Shown here piece by piece: positions 12,901 to 21,100 of a stretch of DNA of 64,000 nucleotides. The position numbers and the translations under genes were made by a program. Source of the stretch: Marisa cornuarietis (taxonomy: Eukaryota; Mollusca; Gastropoda; Architaenioglossa; Ampullariidae). A model generated the notes under the pieces. The model worked only from the letters and a program-made list of their open reading frames with translations. It was not told the origin of the DNA and did not search any database. Where the stretch lies: assembly GCA_004794655.1 (NCBI GenBank), contig SMMW01000601.1, positions 62,001-126,000 on the forward strand. Reading direction: 5' to 3'. Within the stretch, counting starts at the first letter, position 1. Every line of letters starts with the position of its first letter.

Positions 12901-15900
12901 CGATTTGTAGCACATACCAGTGGAGAGCAGGTTCTTCCAGCAGATCTGAGAGGACCTGTGCGTATAGCGATTAGTTTTTAGTTTTGTATTTACAGTGTTA
13001 CTGTGTTGTTTTTTTGTTTTTTTTTTACTTTGAGACCATGCAAAAAAGAATGCATTGAGGTTATAGTTTTTTATTATTATTGAATATGTTGGGGATACAA
13101 ACGCTGTACTGGTAATTTATTTTCAGGTGTACATCACTGTCCTGACAAATGGTGGGGAGGCTGTCTTTGACAAAATGCTTGAGGTATGTTTTGATACAGA
13201 AGGACAATTGCAAATTGTATATCCCCCATCATAATGTTACAAAAACAGATTATTAGACTAGCATGGAGATGTAATGTTCACAGTTTATTCCAGGGAAGAT
13301 AATTCTTGCACACTTATTGCTTGGATTTAATACATAAACTTCCTAGTGCCTCACTGTAGCCTTTGTAGCTTGCTTACTGTTCCTCATTGTAAAATTGGAG
13401 AATGTGATCACAGTTTCTAGTCTGTATTGACAAAATTGCCAAAAGTTAGCAGTTAAAGGGAACCTTCATCTGGCAGACCATTGGAGGTCTTCTGTTCTCA
13501 CCATAAAGATTGCTAGAAAAGGGTGCTCTTTTGACATTAGGGTGAATCATATTGCCAAGCTTGTAGTTATATAACTAAAGAAGTTTGTTTAGTGCATATA
13601 TACCCACGATGCTGAATGAGCCCGATACTTAGGTCGGTCAGGGAGGAAAATCAAATGGCCTCACTGAGTTACTATAGCAGTACAGTTATGAGAAGTAGAT
13701 GTATTTGCTTGAAGTCACTGTCAGAAAGGTTGTGTGTACATGCACAAGTAAAGATTTCTGCTTTCCTATTCAGCTGTATGACAAAGCAGACATGCAGGAG
13801 GAAAAAGTGCGCATTAATCGTGCATTAGGTTCCTCTCAGGAAGAAGGCCTCATCCGCAGAACACTGGAGTTTGCCATGTCGGTAGGTTGAAAGGTGCTCT
13901 CATAATGTGGACTAACATTTGGGCATTTGTTTTTGAAAAATGGCGTATTATTGGTGGTCATGTTGAGAGGAGAGGAAAATTATTTCGCACACTCAATGCT
14001 TTGAATCTGTGGTAAACAAGATTCTTGTAACAGTAATGTTTTCTCTTCATTCTGTCCTCTCCCATTTCAATAAAAACCAAAGCTGATTTACAGGTATCTT
14101 CTTTCTTCCACTCCCCAGCTTATGTTTCTTCTTTGACTTTCACGGGTGACATAATCATAGTAGTTTCACTACCTTTTTACACTGTCTGCTGTAGAATTCA
14201 GTCTTGAACAGTAAGAGTAAAACTAGAGAGCATTTTTTTTTTAACCTCATTAGTTACTTCCCTTGAATTATCTCCTTATAAAAGCATCTTTAGCAAAGAA
14301 CTCCGACTCTAACAGTGGAATAAAACTAGAGAGAATAGTTTACTTTGTTAGCTACTTCCCTTGAATTACCTCCCTATAAATGACTATACTATTAATTGAC
14401 CACCAGTTTTCTACTACCGCTGCTTTCTGTGCTGAGTACTGTGTGTTCACCCTTGGACATGCTGTTCTCAGGATTTTTTTTCCCCACAAGCGGCTTCAAT
14501 ATGTATTTGGTGTTTGCCAGGATTTTTGTATGTGTACCACAGGCACATTACCTGTGCCTTCTGGTCCATAAGCTGATGGTTACATGTCAAAAAGAATGAA
14601 CCTAGAGGGAGGTCAAAACAAAGTACTACCTTACCAGTTACAAAAGGGTAAGGTTTATAATTTATGTCCTACATCCTGTCATTTCCTGCATTTCCATGCC
14701 ATGCTTATATGTGGTGAAGCAACATCATATGCTCCCTCTTTTCCTCACACTGTTTCTGTCATGCAGGAGAAAACTGGTGGTCAACTGGTAGGTCGGCCTT
14801 TTATAGGCTGGGGAGGGGGTAGTTCAAGGGAAGTAATTAGCAAGGTTAACAAGTAAGGTTGATCTATGGCGGACTGTGTAAAAAATAGTGAACTGTGGTC
14901 ATGTCATTTGGTAAGTCATGAAGAAGAATGACAGTTTACATAAAACGTTACACATTATGTACTGTTTGTCGACAGGACAAGGTTAGGTCACAAGACAGTG
15001 TTTTTGTTATTGGTGGAGTGACCGGATCTGTGAAAGGGAGAGAACTGGCTTGGCAATTTGTCAAGGACAACTGGAAGGAACTTTACAATCGCTACGAAGG
15101 CGGTTTCCTACTCTCTCGTCTTGTCAAGGTGGTCATTCCTTTATTTTTTGTTTCAATTATGTGCTGTGTTGTGGAGATGCATGCTGGTCTTCCAGGTCTG
15201 AAATTTTTTTTAACCTGATAAGGAATGAATAGGTAGCATTGGCATAAAGGTTTCTGCCTGTCGATAGTGATGTAGCCTTGGCATTGATAAAACACCGCCT
15301 TAACCACTTTCGTTTTTATTGTTAGGTGTGTGTAGAAGTGGTTTTGTGTCATATGTGTAATATAGATTCTGTCCTTAAACATCCTAAAACTAAACTTCAA
15401 AAGAATGTCTAATGAAAAAGTTAACTTTGTAAAGTTTACAAACAGCTTCATTTCTACACATATGCTTAAATAAAACAAACTTTTGGTCCTTCTGCAAACC
15501 AGTTCATTTGAACCGGTATATATTTGTGCACGCACAAACATGCAAATGTATTTGTGTGCTCACATGTATACATATAAATATTATATTCCCTAAATAATTT
15601 CGGAAGAAATCTGAATATATAGCAAGAGGCAACCACCGCTAGTTAGAGCATATTTTTCATGACATTAAATTTTTAAAACACTGTTTGTTTTTTTCCAGTC
15701 AACAACTGAAAACTTTGTGACAGAAGAGAAGGCAAAGGAGGTTGAGGTGTGCTTTTCTTTGGTACCTTTTAGTTTTGGCTAACATGGCTATGCAGTTGGA
15801 TGAAGACATAGTAGGAAAGCAAATGGATCTGAATATGTGTCTTGTAAATGTGTCCCTTTTGGTGGATCTTTATAATAACATTTAAGTCACAACTAATATG

Positions 15901-16054
15901 TCTTTTTCTTTTACACTAGGAATTTTTCACAGTCAACCCAGCCCCTGCTGCTGAGAGAACAGTGCAGCAGTCATGTGAGAATATACGACTCAACGCTCGC
16001 TGGATGTCGCGTGAGGCTGAAGCTGTTTCTGCTTTTCTGAAAAGCAAGGCATAG
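888..16054 (+). CDS. NPEPPS: Puromycin-sensitive aminopeptidase (M1 zinc metallopeptidase), 20 exons, 5' end outside window
   Basis: Cytosolic M1-family exopeptidase that removes N-terminal residues from peptides, including proteasome products and neuropeptides (family knowledge). Seen: joining 888-957, 1206-1285, 2245-2370, 3560-3667, 3893-4093, 6302-6398, 6854-7002, 7447-7611, 7852-7956, 8420-8575, 9054-9132, 9273-9409, 10732-10866, 11327-11546, 12815-12957, 13127-13183, 13774-13881, 14976-15128, 15699-15746 and 15920-16054 gives 2,472 nt in one frame, 823 residues and a TAG stop. Domains in order: N-terminal beta domain (about 1-195), thermolysin-like catalytic domain (about 200-420) with GAMENWG at 228-234, HELAH at 264-268, third zinc ligand Glu287 and catalytic Tyr350, then the helical C-terminal domain (about 490-805). 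Colinear with the vertebrate enzyme from roughly its residue 42. No broken frame or missing catalytic residue, so it looks functional. The start codon and first coding exon lie upstream of the window. Confidence 0.96.
1206..1285 (+). CDS. NPEPPS: NPEPPS window exon 2
   Basis: Encodes [20 protein letters not shown] followed by TFPSDLE, part of the N-terminal beta domain. It enters in phase 1 and ends in phase 0 at donor GTAAGA. The acceptor is a tandem AAGCAG; use of the upstream AG (1201-1202) would add one alanine codon without changing frame. Confidence 0.9.
1326..1760 (-). mobile_element. LINE 3' end, 5'-truncated, in NPEPPS intron
   Basis: Read on the minus strand, the last codons of a LINE ORF2 are visible ([20 protein letters not shown] then DHVLA and a stop, complement of 1621-1623). 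A 3' tail follows, ending in the typical GGGGATAAATAAAG word and a short (ATTGT) repeat at 1328-1345. Upstream of the visible C-terminus the frame is closed by stops, so this is an old fragment. Internal (AT)/(CA)-rich DNA at 1380-1570 is probably later expansion. Clade not resolved; the RHRNSFIP ending is common in CR1/Jockey-like LINEs. Confidence 0.6.
2245..2370 (+). CDS. NPEPPS: NPEPPS window exon 3
   Basis: 42 codons, including the near-invariant stretch [18 protein letters not shown]. The acceptor follows gttcag and the donor is GTGCAG. Entry and exit are both phase 0. Confidence 0.95.
2700..3235 (+). mobile_element. LINE endonuclease-region fragment (CR1/Rex-like)
   Basis: Two overlapping frames carry pieces of one LINE ORF2. 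2703-2966 encodes [20 protein letters not shown] and [11 protein letters not shown], the C-terminal part of an apurinic-type endonuclease; the usual LGDFN is ENFN here, losing the catalytic aspartate. From about 2965 a second frame encodes [12 protein letters not shown] and [20 protein letters not shown], the linker before the reverse transcriptase. The intervening residues are missing, so an internal deletion with a frame change has occurred. It sits in the NPEPPS intron between exons 3 and 4 and is inactive. Confidence 0.75.
3560..3667 (+). CDS. NPEPPS: NPEPPS window exon 4, GC donor
   Basis: 36 codons beginning [20 protein letters not shown], the family signature before the catalytic domain, and ending LSNM. 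The only boundary that keeps frame and conserved spacing is after the ATG at 3665-3667, so the donor is GCAAGT rather than GT. Confidence 0.93.
3893..4093 (+). CDS. NPEPPS: NPEPPS window exon 5
   Basis: 67 codons with [20 protein letters not shown] and [17 protein letters not shown], end of the N-terminal domain. Acceptor tttcag, donor GTAAAG, phase 0 at both ends. The spacing between exon 4 NM and CTPIMSTY equals that of the vertebrate enzyme (23 residues before STY-type core), which supports the GC donor of exon 4. Confidence 0.95.
4297..5968 (+). mobile_element. hAT transposon, decayed, with 8-bp target duplication
   Basis: Terminal inverted repeats match: left CAGAGGTAATTCTAGGCT, right (inverted) CAGAAGTAATTCTAGGAT. 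The flanking octamers are ATGGACTC (4289-4296) and ATGGACCA (5969-5976), 6 of 8 identical, as expected of a hAT 8-bp duplication. Near the right end the + strand encodes [24 protein letters not shown] at about 5505-5575, which resembles the hAT C-terminal dimerisation region. The reading frame is broken by stops and shifts between 4,680 and 5,690, and much of the transposase is missing. It lies in the NPEPPS intron between exons 5 and 6 in the gene's orientation. Confidence 0.8.
5505..5690 (+). pseudogene. hAT transposase C-terminal dimerisation fragment
   Basis: Residues [20 protein letters not shown] match the conserved hAT dimerisation pattern (leucine-rich strand, then AGCERGFS). A one-base shift after AGCERG moves the continuing [16 protein letters not shown] sequence into another frame. 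Upstream, [20 protein letters not shown] at about 5338-5400 is probably from the same protein. Not translatable as one protein. Confidence 0.65.
6302..6398 (+). CDS. NPEPPS: NPEPPS window exon 6, GC donor
   Basis: 32 codons plus one base; encodes [20 protein letters not shown] then [12 protein letters not shown]. The split glycine of GAMENWG is completed by the next exon. The donor read in frame is GCATGT, so this is a second GC-AG intron. The nearest GT (6402-6403) breaks the reading frame. Confidence 0.92.
6854..7002 (+). CDS. NPEPPS: NPEPPS window exon 7, HELAH zinc-site exon
   Basis: Contains the exopeptidase motif (G)AMENWG, which binds the free amino terminus of the substrate, and [14 protein letters not shown] with the two zinc histidines and the catalytic glutamate. 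Acceptor ctgcag, donor GTGAGT. The third zinc ligand lies in the next exon, so the metal site is split by an intron. Confidence 0.97.
7447..7611 (+). CDS. NPEPPS: NPEPPS window exon 8, third zinc ligand
   Basis: 55 codons starting [20 protein letters not shown]. The glutamate of LNEG is the third zinc ligand, exactly 18 residues after the second histidine. Acceptor ttgcag, donor GTGAGA, phase 0 at both ends. Confidence 0.97.
7852..7956 (+). CDS. NPEPPS: NPEPPS window exon 9, catalytic tyrosine
   Basis: 35 codons with [20 protein letters not shown]. The tyrosine of AISYSKG is the transition-state-stabilising residue of M1 enzymes. Donor GTGAGT chosen at 7957 rather than GTGTGA at 7955, because only the former stays in phase with exon 10. 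Confidence 0.95.
8266..8365. repeat. Short minisatellite, about 25-30-bp unit
   Basis: Three to four imperfect copies of a CAxxCCAGTTxTGTCTGTATATAA-type unit (at about 8270, 8295, 8320 and 8348) inside the NPEPPS intron before exon 10. Unit length varies by a few bases. Confidence 0.6.
8420..8575 (+). CDS. NPEPPS: NPEPPS window exon 10
   Basis: 52 codons, [20 protein letters not shown] then [20 protein letters not shown] and [12 protein letters not shown], the end of the catalytic domain. The acceptor region reads ACAGAG; the first AG keeps the frame. Donor GTAAGA. Confidence 0.95.
9054..9132 (+). CDS. NPEPPS: NPEPPS window exon 11
   Basis: 26 codons plus one base; [20 protein letters not shown] then ADGKQA. 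It follows a long T-rich tract and an acceptor of aacag, with donor GTATGT. Less conserved, as expected for this linker strand. Confidence 0.9.
9273..9409 (+). CDS. NPEPPS: NPEPPS window exon 12
   Basis: Two bases plus 45 codons, including [20 protein letters not shown] and CPDEWIK, matching the beta-sandwich region before the C-terminal domain. Acceptor gtgcag, donor GTAAGT. Confidence 0.93.
10732..10866 (+). CDS. NPEPPS: NPEPPS window exon 13
   Basis: 45 codons: [20 protein letters not shown] then [20 protein letters not shown] and [16 protein letters not shown] and the [12 protein letters not shown] block are strongly conserved at the start of the helical domain. The acceptor is preceded by a TG-rich tract; the donor is GTATGT. 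Confidence 0.95.
11327..11546 (+). CDS. NPEPPS: NPEPPS window exon 14, probable GC donor
   Basis: 73 codons plus one base, including [20 protein letters not shown] and LGWDPQAGE. Two in-phase donors exist: GTGAAG at 11541 and GCAAGC at 11547. The GC site restores the conserved WDPxxGEGHL spacing, while the GT site would delete two residues, so the GC site is preferred. Confidence 0.9.
12815..12957 (+). CDS. NPEPPS: NPEPPS window exon 15
   Basis: Two bases plus 47 codons: [20 protein letters not shown], then [20 protein letters not shown] and PADLRGP. Acceptor tttacag, donor GTGCGT. Part of the HEAT-like helical C-terminal domain. Confidence 0.93.
13127..13183 (+). CDS. NPEPPS: NPEPPS window exon 16
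   Basis: Short exon of 19 codons, [19 protein letters not shown], matching the vertebrate segment between LRSP and HKQADMQEE. Acceptor tttcag, donor GTATGT. Confidence 0.92.
13774..13881 (+). CDS. NPEPPS: NPEPPS window exon 17
   Basis: 36 codons with the conserved [18 protein letters not shown] and [11 protein letters not shown]. Acceptor attcag, donor GTAGGT, phase 0 at both ends. Confidence 0.94.
14213..14383. repeat. Local duplication containing a MITE end
   Basis: About 14,213-14,286 and 14,318-14,383 share AAAACTAGAGAG, then TTACTTCCCTTGAATTA and CTCC(C/T)TATAAA. The second copy is the left end of the MITE described separately; the first is an extra partial copy. Confidence 0.6.
14340..14846. 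mobile_element. MITE-like element with about 70-bp inverted ends
   Basis: Left end (from about 14,340) contains TTACTTCCCTTGAA-type sequence, a CTATAAA block and TGACCACCAGTTTTCT. The right end (14,765-14,846) contains the same blocks in the same order on the other strand. The interior of about 350 bp has no meaningful open frame. It lies in the intron between NPEPPS exons 17 and 18. Superfamily not assigned; target duplication not certain. Confidence 0.6.
14976..15128 (+). CDS. NPEPPS: NPEPPS window exon 18
   Basis: 51 codons: [20 protein letters not shown], then [20 protein letters not shown], one of the most conserved parts of the C-terminal domain. Acceptor gacag. The donor GTGGTC is weak but is the only in-frame choice. 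Confidence 0.94.
15699..15746 (+). CDS. NPEPPS: NPEPPS window exon 19
   Basis: Small exon of 16 codons, [16 protein letters not shown], aligning with the vertebrate LSVEGFAVDKMAGEVK segment. A good pyrimidine tract precedes ttccag; the donor is GTGTGC. Confidence 0.88.
15920..16054 (+). CDS. NPEPPS: NPEPPS window exon 20, terminal coding exon
   Basis: 44 codons plus [23 protein letters not shown] then [20 protein letters not shown] and KSKA. It matches the conserved PAPSAERTIQQCCENI region. The protein ends soon after LKSKA, a few residues shorter than the vertebrate tail. Confidence 0.95.
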   Translation, partial: EFFTVNPAPAAERTVQQSCENIRLNARWMSREAEAVSAFLKSKA

Positions 16055-16612
16055 TCAGTTCAGCTGTGCTCCATTTACACGAAGTAACTTTCTGGCCTTG
16101 AGCCCATTGCTGCTAGGCTGGTACCAGCATCGTTTCAAGTCATTTAACCACTTCAGAAAGTGACTGCCATTTAATAAGTGTACCTGACTGTGTATCCTGT
16201 GAGAACATGTTATGCCAAATGCATTGATTGTGTACCACATTCTCAAATCAAATTTTTATGCCTCAGGTAATTAGCTTAGCTTGTTGTTCTAAATTTTATT
16301 AATTATTTATGTTGGCTGATTTATGGATACTAGAACAATTTTGAAGGCTTATTATTTTTTGACGTAGGTAAAAGTCAATAGCTTGTAGGTAACTTTTAAA
16401 CTTTTTAACATAAACGAGTGTGCTTAACCATTAAATACATGTTCACTACCATCCACCAACAAAAATATGAGTTTGAATTAAGATTGCTCACTGCTTATTA
16501 CTTTAAGAAACTAAAAATGGTTTGTTTTTTGTCATTTTGTTCATTGTGTGCAGCTTTGATATCCATACTGGTTTAAATGAAATGTCTAATAAACATTCAC
16601 TCGTGTTAAACA
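16055..16612 (+). other. NPEPPS: NPEPPS 3' UTR (estimated end)
   Basis: AT-rich sequence between the stop codon and the first strong AATAAA. The cleavage point is estimated about 15-20 bases after the signal; GT-rich sequence follows from 16,620. No open frame or repeat is recognised in it. Confidence 0.6.
16588..16593 (+). terminator. Poly(A) signal AATAAA
   Basis: Canonical AATAAA 534 bases after the NPEPPS stop, followed at 16,622-16,645 by a GT/T-rich element suited to a downstream cleavage-stimulation site. It is the first such hexamer after the stop. Confidence 0.7.
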
Positions 16613-17140
16613 TAATCTGATATTTGTGTTACACTTTTGTGCTTTCAGTAGGGTTTTAATTTGCACTTACAGCACATGTCTGATATTGATAAAAAAAAAG
16701 TCATCAGACATTTTAAGCAGAATTTTTTCCTTTTCCCTAAAATATACGAGTAGCATGTGAGACTCGCACACATCTACTTATAGAAGTGAGGGGGTACAAC
16801 TAAGCGAGTATTCGGGTCAGAACTGCATTACATCCCCTGCGTCGTTCAGCACCTCATTTGAGGTTCGTGTTGGTATTGGAAGATGGTGAATCTACTCAGC
16901 ATGCATTATTTTGTAGTTCTGTTCTTTATTTATTTATCAAACTTTTTAAGCGTCGTTTTATTTGTTTAGTAATCTGAATTTCATTTTTAAACTTTGAAAA
17001 AATAGCATCTTATCTAATTAAGAAACGATCGGAATTGCTGTAATAAATGGTGTTCTGCGTCATGCATTCTGATAGGTTACCTTGTATTCAACCCTGTTCA
17101 CAAAGACAAAATGTGACTGCAGCTACTCTGCATTAGTGTC
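16613..17140. other. Downstream flank, no gene seen
   Basis: AT-rich flank after NPEPPS with no open frame above background, no recognised repeat and no second gene start. Confidence 0.6.
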
Positions 17141-17144
17141 TTGG

Positions 17145-17425
17145 TAGTCTATGAACATTGAGGCTGGTCTCGCACGGACTGTCAAAGCGTTGTACGACGG
17201 CTCCAGGAGCGCGGTACTCCTAAACAACGAGGAGGGTAAGCTCTTGCTGGGGTGCGTGAAATGTGGTCGCCGCCCGGGTAAGCAAAATAAAGCTTGCGAA
17301 TGTGAAAGAATGGACTGGCCGTCCACCAGGAGATCTAGGGTGGCCCAAGACCGATCACAATAGTGAGCGTTCGCCGCTATTACGTCTCACCATGCCTCCC
17401 CTCTACCACCGGATAGGTCTGCTTG
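17145..17425 (+). mobile_element. Degraded LINE ORF2 fragment
   Basis: 17151-17250 encodes GLARTVKALYDGSRSAVLLN, resembling the reverse-transcriptase fingers block of a LINE that normally precedes the GVRQGC motif; the sequence degenerates after it. 17263-17415 then encodes NVKEWTGRPPGDLGWPKTD in one frame and AAITSHHASPLPPDRS in another, which resembles the extreme C-terminus of such polyproteins. The segment in between (most of the polymerase) is deleted. Short and broken, so inactive. Confidence 0.55.
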
Positions 17426-17429
17426 CTCC

Positions 17430-18116
17430 GGGTTCGGCCAGTAAGAAGTCTGTTATATTTCTGTTTCCCCATTTTGGTATGAAAGCGTATGGAGAAATCA
17501 ACTTTTGTGTAAATACTTGAGATTACTCAAGAAAATTGCTTAAAATGAATGTCTAACGATTATGATTAATTAATAATATGACGCGATAGCATACTTTCTT
17601 GAAAGGCAGCGTCTGTCACACAGAACGCTATATTTACCACCAAACCCTCTGTGCCGTCAAGATTTTTTTTTACACCTAACAGGCCCATCTATTCAGATGA
17701 CTGTTCAACTCGAGCCTGACACACAGAAGCTGCTGAAAGCAGGTTTGCTTAGACGTTCTTTTCCGAACCTCGGGGTGAGGAGGGGAGATGGAAGTGGGTT
17801 GTCGTGCAGCTAGGCGCGTGCAGAAATGAAGGCTTATTTGTTCTAGATGACCCGCAGAGATGGGAGGTGTCCCTGGCCAAAACAAGGGGGAAACGCTAGA
17901 CTTGTTATTGACAGCTCATGCAACTCGATATCTTCCCATCCAGGATAGAATAAGTCACGGGTCCGCACGCGCAAGGCTGTTTTCACGCTCCACCCTTAGC
18001 GCCCTCGGGTCCCGGGAAAAGCTGAACGTAAAGGAGGTGATGAGAGAGCGACAGCCCTGGAGGGCAAACCCCTGTTTCCTTCTGAGTTATCACCCGTAGC
18101 TCTTGCAGCATGGCAA

Positions 18117-18147
<31 letters not shown>

Positions 18148-21100
18148 GACATGCATTATCACACAACACAAATATAAAGAGATTAATGTTTCGACCACTA
18201 GGTTTGGTTTCTATAAACTGCCTTTAATTTAGACTGCAGTGCAGGTGCGTGGCCACCTAAACTGTGCTGACGACGATCACTGTCTTACCTTGTCAAAGAA
18301 AATAAAAGAAGCTACTTGTGTGAGCTGTAATTTTTTTTTTTTTAAGTGCTGTCGGCATTTTGGTTCTCCGCTTGCTTATCTGTCCAACATTCCCTTTTCT
18401 GTGTCCATCCATCTGCCACTGCTTATCTGCGCCGTTCTTCTCTGTTTGCCGCCACGGCACGAGATAGCAGCTCCTCCTTCCACGTACAGCTAATTGTGAT
18501 TCACAGTATCCTGTTGGCTCTGATGCCCTAGTAACGCCAGGGTCTTTCCCCCAGCCTCTGCTTGAGACCGCAGTCGTGCGCGCGTTTGTCTTGTGTGCAC
18601 ACGTGTGCTCATGCGTCTACGCGTGCGTTGCTATATAGAAAGCACTGCCATGCCTGTGGTCGTGTTACTCGTGTAGAATATGCGTGTAAGCCATAAGCAT
18701 GCGAGAGTTCCGACACTTTTGTACTTTTTTGGTTTGGTGTGTTGTCTAGTTTATTAACTTGCTGCAACTATTATTATTTCTAGGCTGATGACTCAATGTG
18801 TTGAAAATATAAAAATAATGTTACTCAGATTACTGCTTGTGTTCCTTGAAAAGTCTTATTGATGATTTGCCTTATGATCACTCCTGCCACAGTTTGTAAG
18901 ACACACCCTGCATCCTACAGTTTTCGCTATTCCAACCCTGCTGTTACAGTAAAACACATTAAAGGTTAAGCAAATGTAATGAGAATATTCGCAGACCCAT
19001 TTTCTGCTTTTCATTGTTGTCTTTTTCGTCCTGTCTTGCAGACACTTTCGCAACAAATACTCGACATGTGTTTCAGCCGCGAACGCCAAGCCGAGGACCC
19101 GAGCAAAATATAGCAGGAGAGACAAAACATCAGTCAGGGGTTAAGGGTACTGCGCTGCTCGCAAAAAATAGCGAGCCACAGGGGAAAGACAATGTACTAA
19201 GTAAGCTAAAATAAGAAGCCGAGCTGTTGCCAGGTGGGCTTTGTTACCAGCAACTGCGCTTCACCTGTCTGAGTGTAGAGGGAGACCACCCAGGCAAGGC
19301 GCCATCACTCTACAGTCTTCACGCTGACAGAGTCACGTTTCTATTTTTCATGTTTTTTTTTAAAAAAAGTGCTGCGAAAACAGGATTTAGAGTTGTAACA
19401 GAAAGTACGTTACGACACTGTCGTCTGACAAGCTCAAGCTAGGGTGTGATAGAAAAGATTATGACGGAAACCGTTCATAAACTTCTTTGGGATTTGGTTG
19501 ATCTGTAACCGGGTGCGCGGCGTGCCACTAAGACGCAGGCAGTTAGGGGCATAATGTGCACCCGTCCCTTTGCTTAAATTTTGGAGCCTTGGGGAAAGGG
19601 GGCTTCAAAATTATACCCGTAAAAGATCTAATTTCAAATTTGTGTCTCGCGATGTTTCAGCGCAAGGGAAAAATAGTTGTACCATGTCGATAACAAAAAT
19701 TATACAAGGACCTGATCATCTCGTGGTTATTGTCTTCATCTAGCGATTTCGAAACACGACTTTTGCACAAAAGTGTTTGTTAGGACACGAATCAGCCTCT
19801 AAAGTCTAAGGTATATACTTAAATCTTCCTGTCACGGGAGGCTCCTTTCCTGCTTGTCTCACATTGTGGAAATTTGAAATAACATAGTTCACTTAATGGA
19901 AAGATTTAACATAACAGAAAAAAACCAGGGAAGAAAGCACAATTATTGACATCGATCTTATGAACGCCGGCACCAAATTAAGAGTAATGGGTGTCTAGTG
20001 ACTGAACGCTAAACTAACGTAGCACGACAAAGCCACCAACCCAACCACCCAACCCCCTATAGCCTCTCTGCCCCATCAAGTCCGTCCCTTGCCTGCGTCT
20101 CTGCGGGGCCTAGCATGCTGGGTCAGATCTTCTACGCTGGAGACTTTGATCTCGCTGTGAATAGTAAGAACTGGTTTACGGCGAGCCGGCAGAAGGTAGA
20201 TAAGACTCCAAGCTGTCCGTACGCGGCCTTGTCAACCGCTTGATATCGGAAATTTCTTCAAAGCGGGACTTTGGCCGACAAGCGTGGGTGGGGTGGGAAA
20301 GGGATGACAGGGAGGTTATCTCTGCTTCGCGGAGCAAGCAACAGCGTACCTGACGGCACGTGCACATCAATTACGGCAGATTGGGCCAATCAGGCCGGGC
20401 TGGGCCGGTGCACGGCCTGGCCCAGCAGCTCCCGCACCGAGCAAGATGCCTCCTGTTGCGCGTAGCGAGAACCAGGACTTTATTGGCACCCGAGGTACTG
20501 TTCGAACGGGCCGGCGCCTCGCTTGCTACAGGGACTCCTGCAGGCGTATCTCCTTTGAGGCTGAAGCATGCTGGGTCATCAGCTCCTGTACCTCGGTCTG
20601 CTACAAGGCTTTGAGACACTTTTGAGAAAATTGCACATCTGAAGAATACCTGCAAGGTTCCATTTGTCTTTTTCTGTTATTTTATCGCTAGATTGACTCA
20701 GTGTCTCTGACATGCGATCATTACTGCCAAATTCTAACCACTACTGGGTTGACAGGCCGCGATGAAAGGTTATCTATGACTACAGTCGATAGTCAAGCCT
20801 TGTAGGTTTAATCATTTTGTAAAAGACTTTCCATTCATCTATCCCCATCCCGGCTCATTCGTCTTAAATTTAAAATTTTCAATTTTGATCTTTAAAATCT
20901 GAAGTTCTTCTCTGTAAAGCTTAATTTGCGAGAAAAGAGACCCAAGATGGTTGGTCAGATTACATGATATTGCAGTACAAGATTGAGGGGTCAATCCCCA
21001 AACTGTAGTTTTCAGATATTTGTGGCACCTGTTTGTACAACGACAGAATGGCTGTTAAAGACGATGATGCAGACGACGATAGCAGATGTTGTATTATGTC

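Noticed and set aside
14380..14856. Open frames of 63-90 codons before NPEPPS exon 18
   Set aside because: They lie within the MITE and its interior and do not match the enzyme; NPEPPS splices directly from 13,881 to 14,976.
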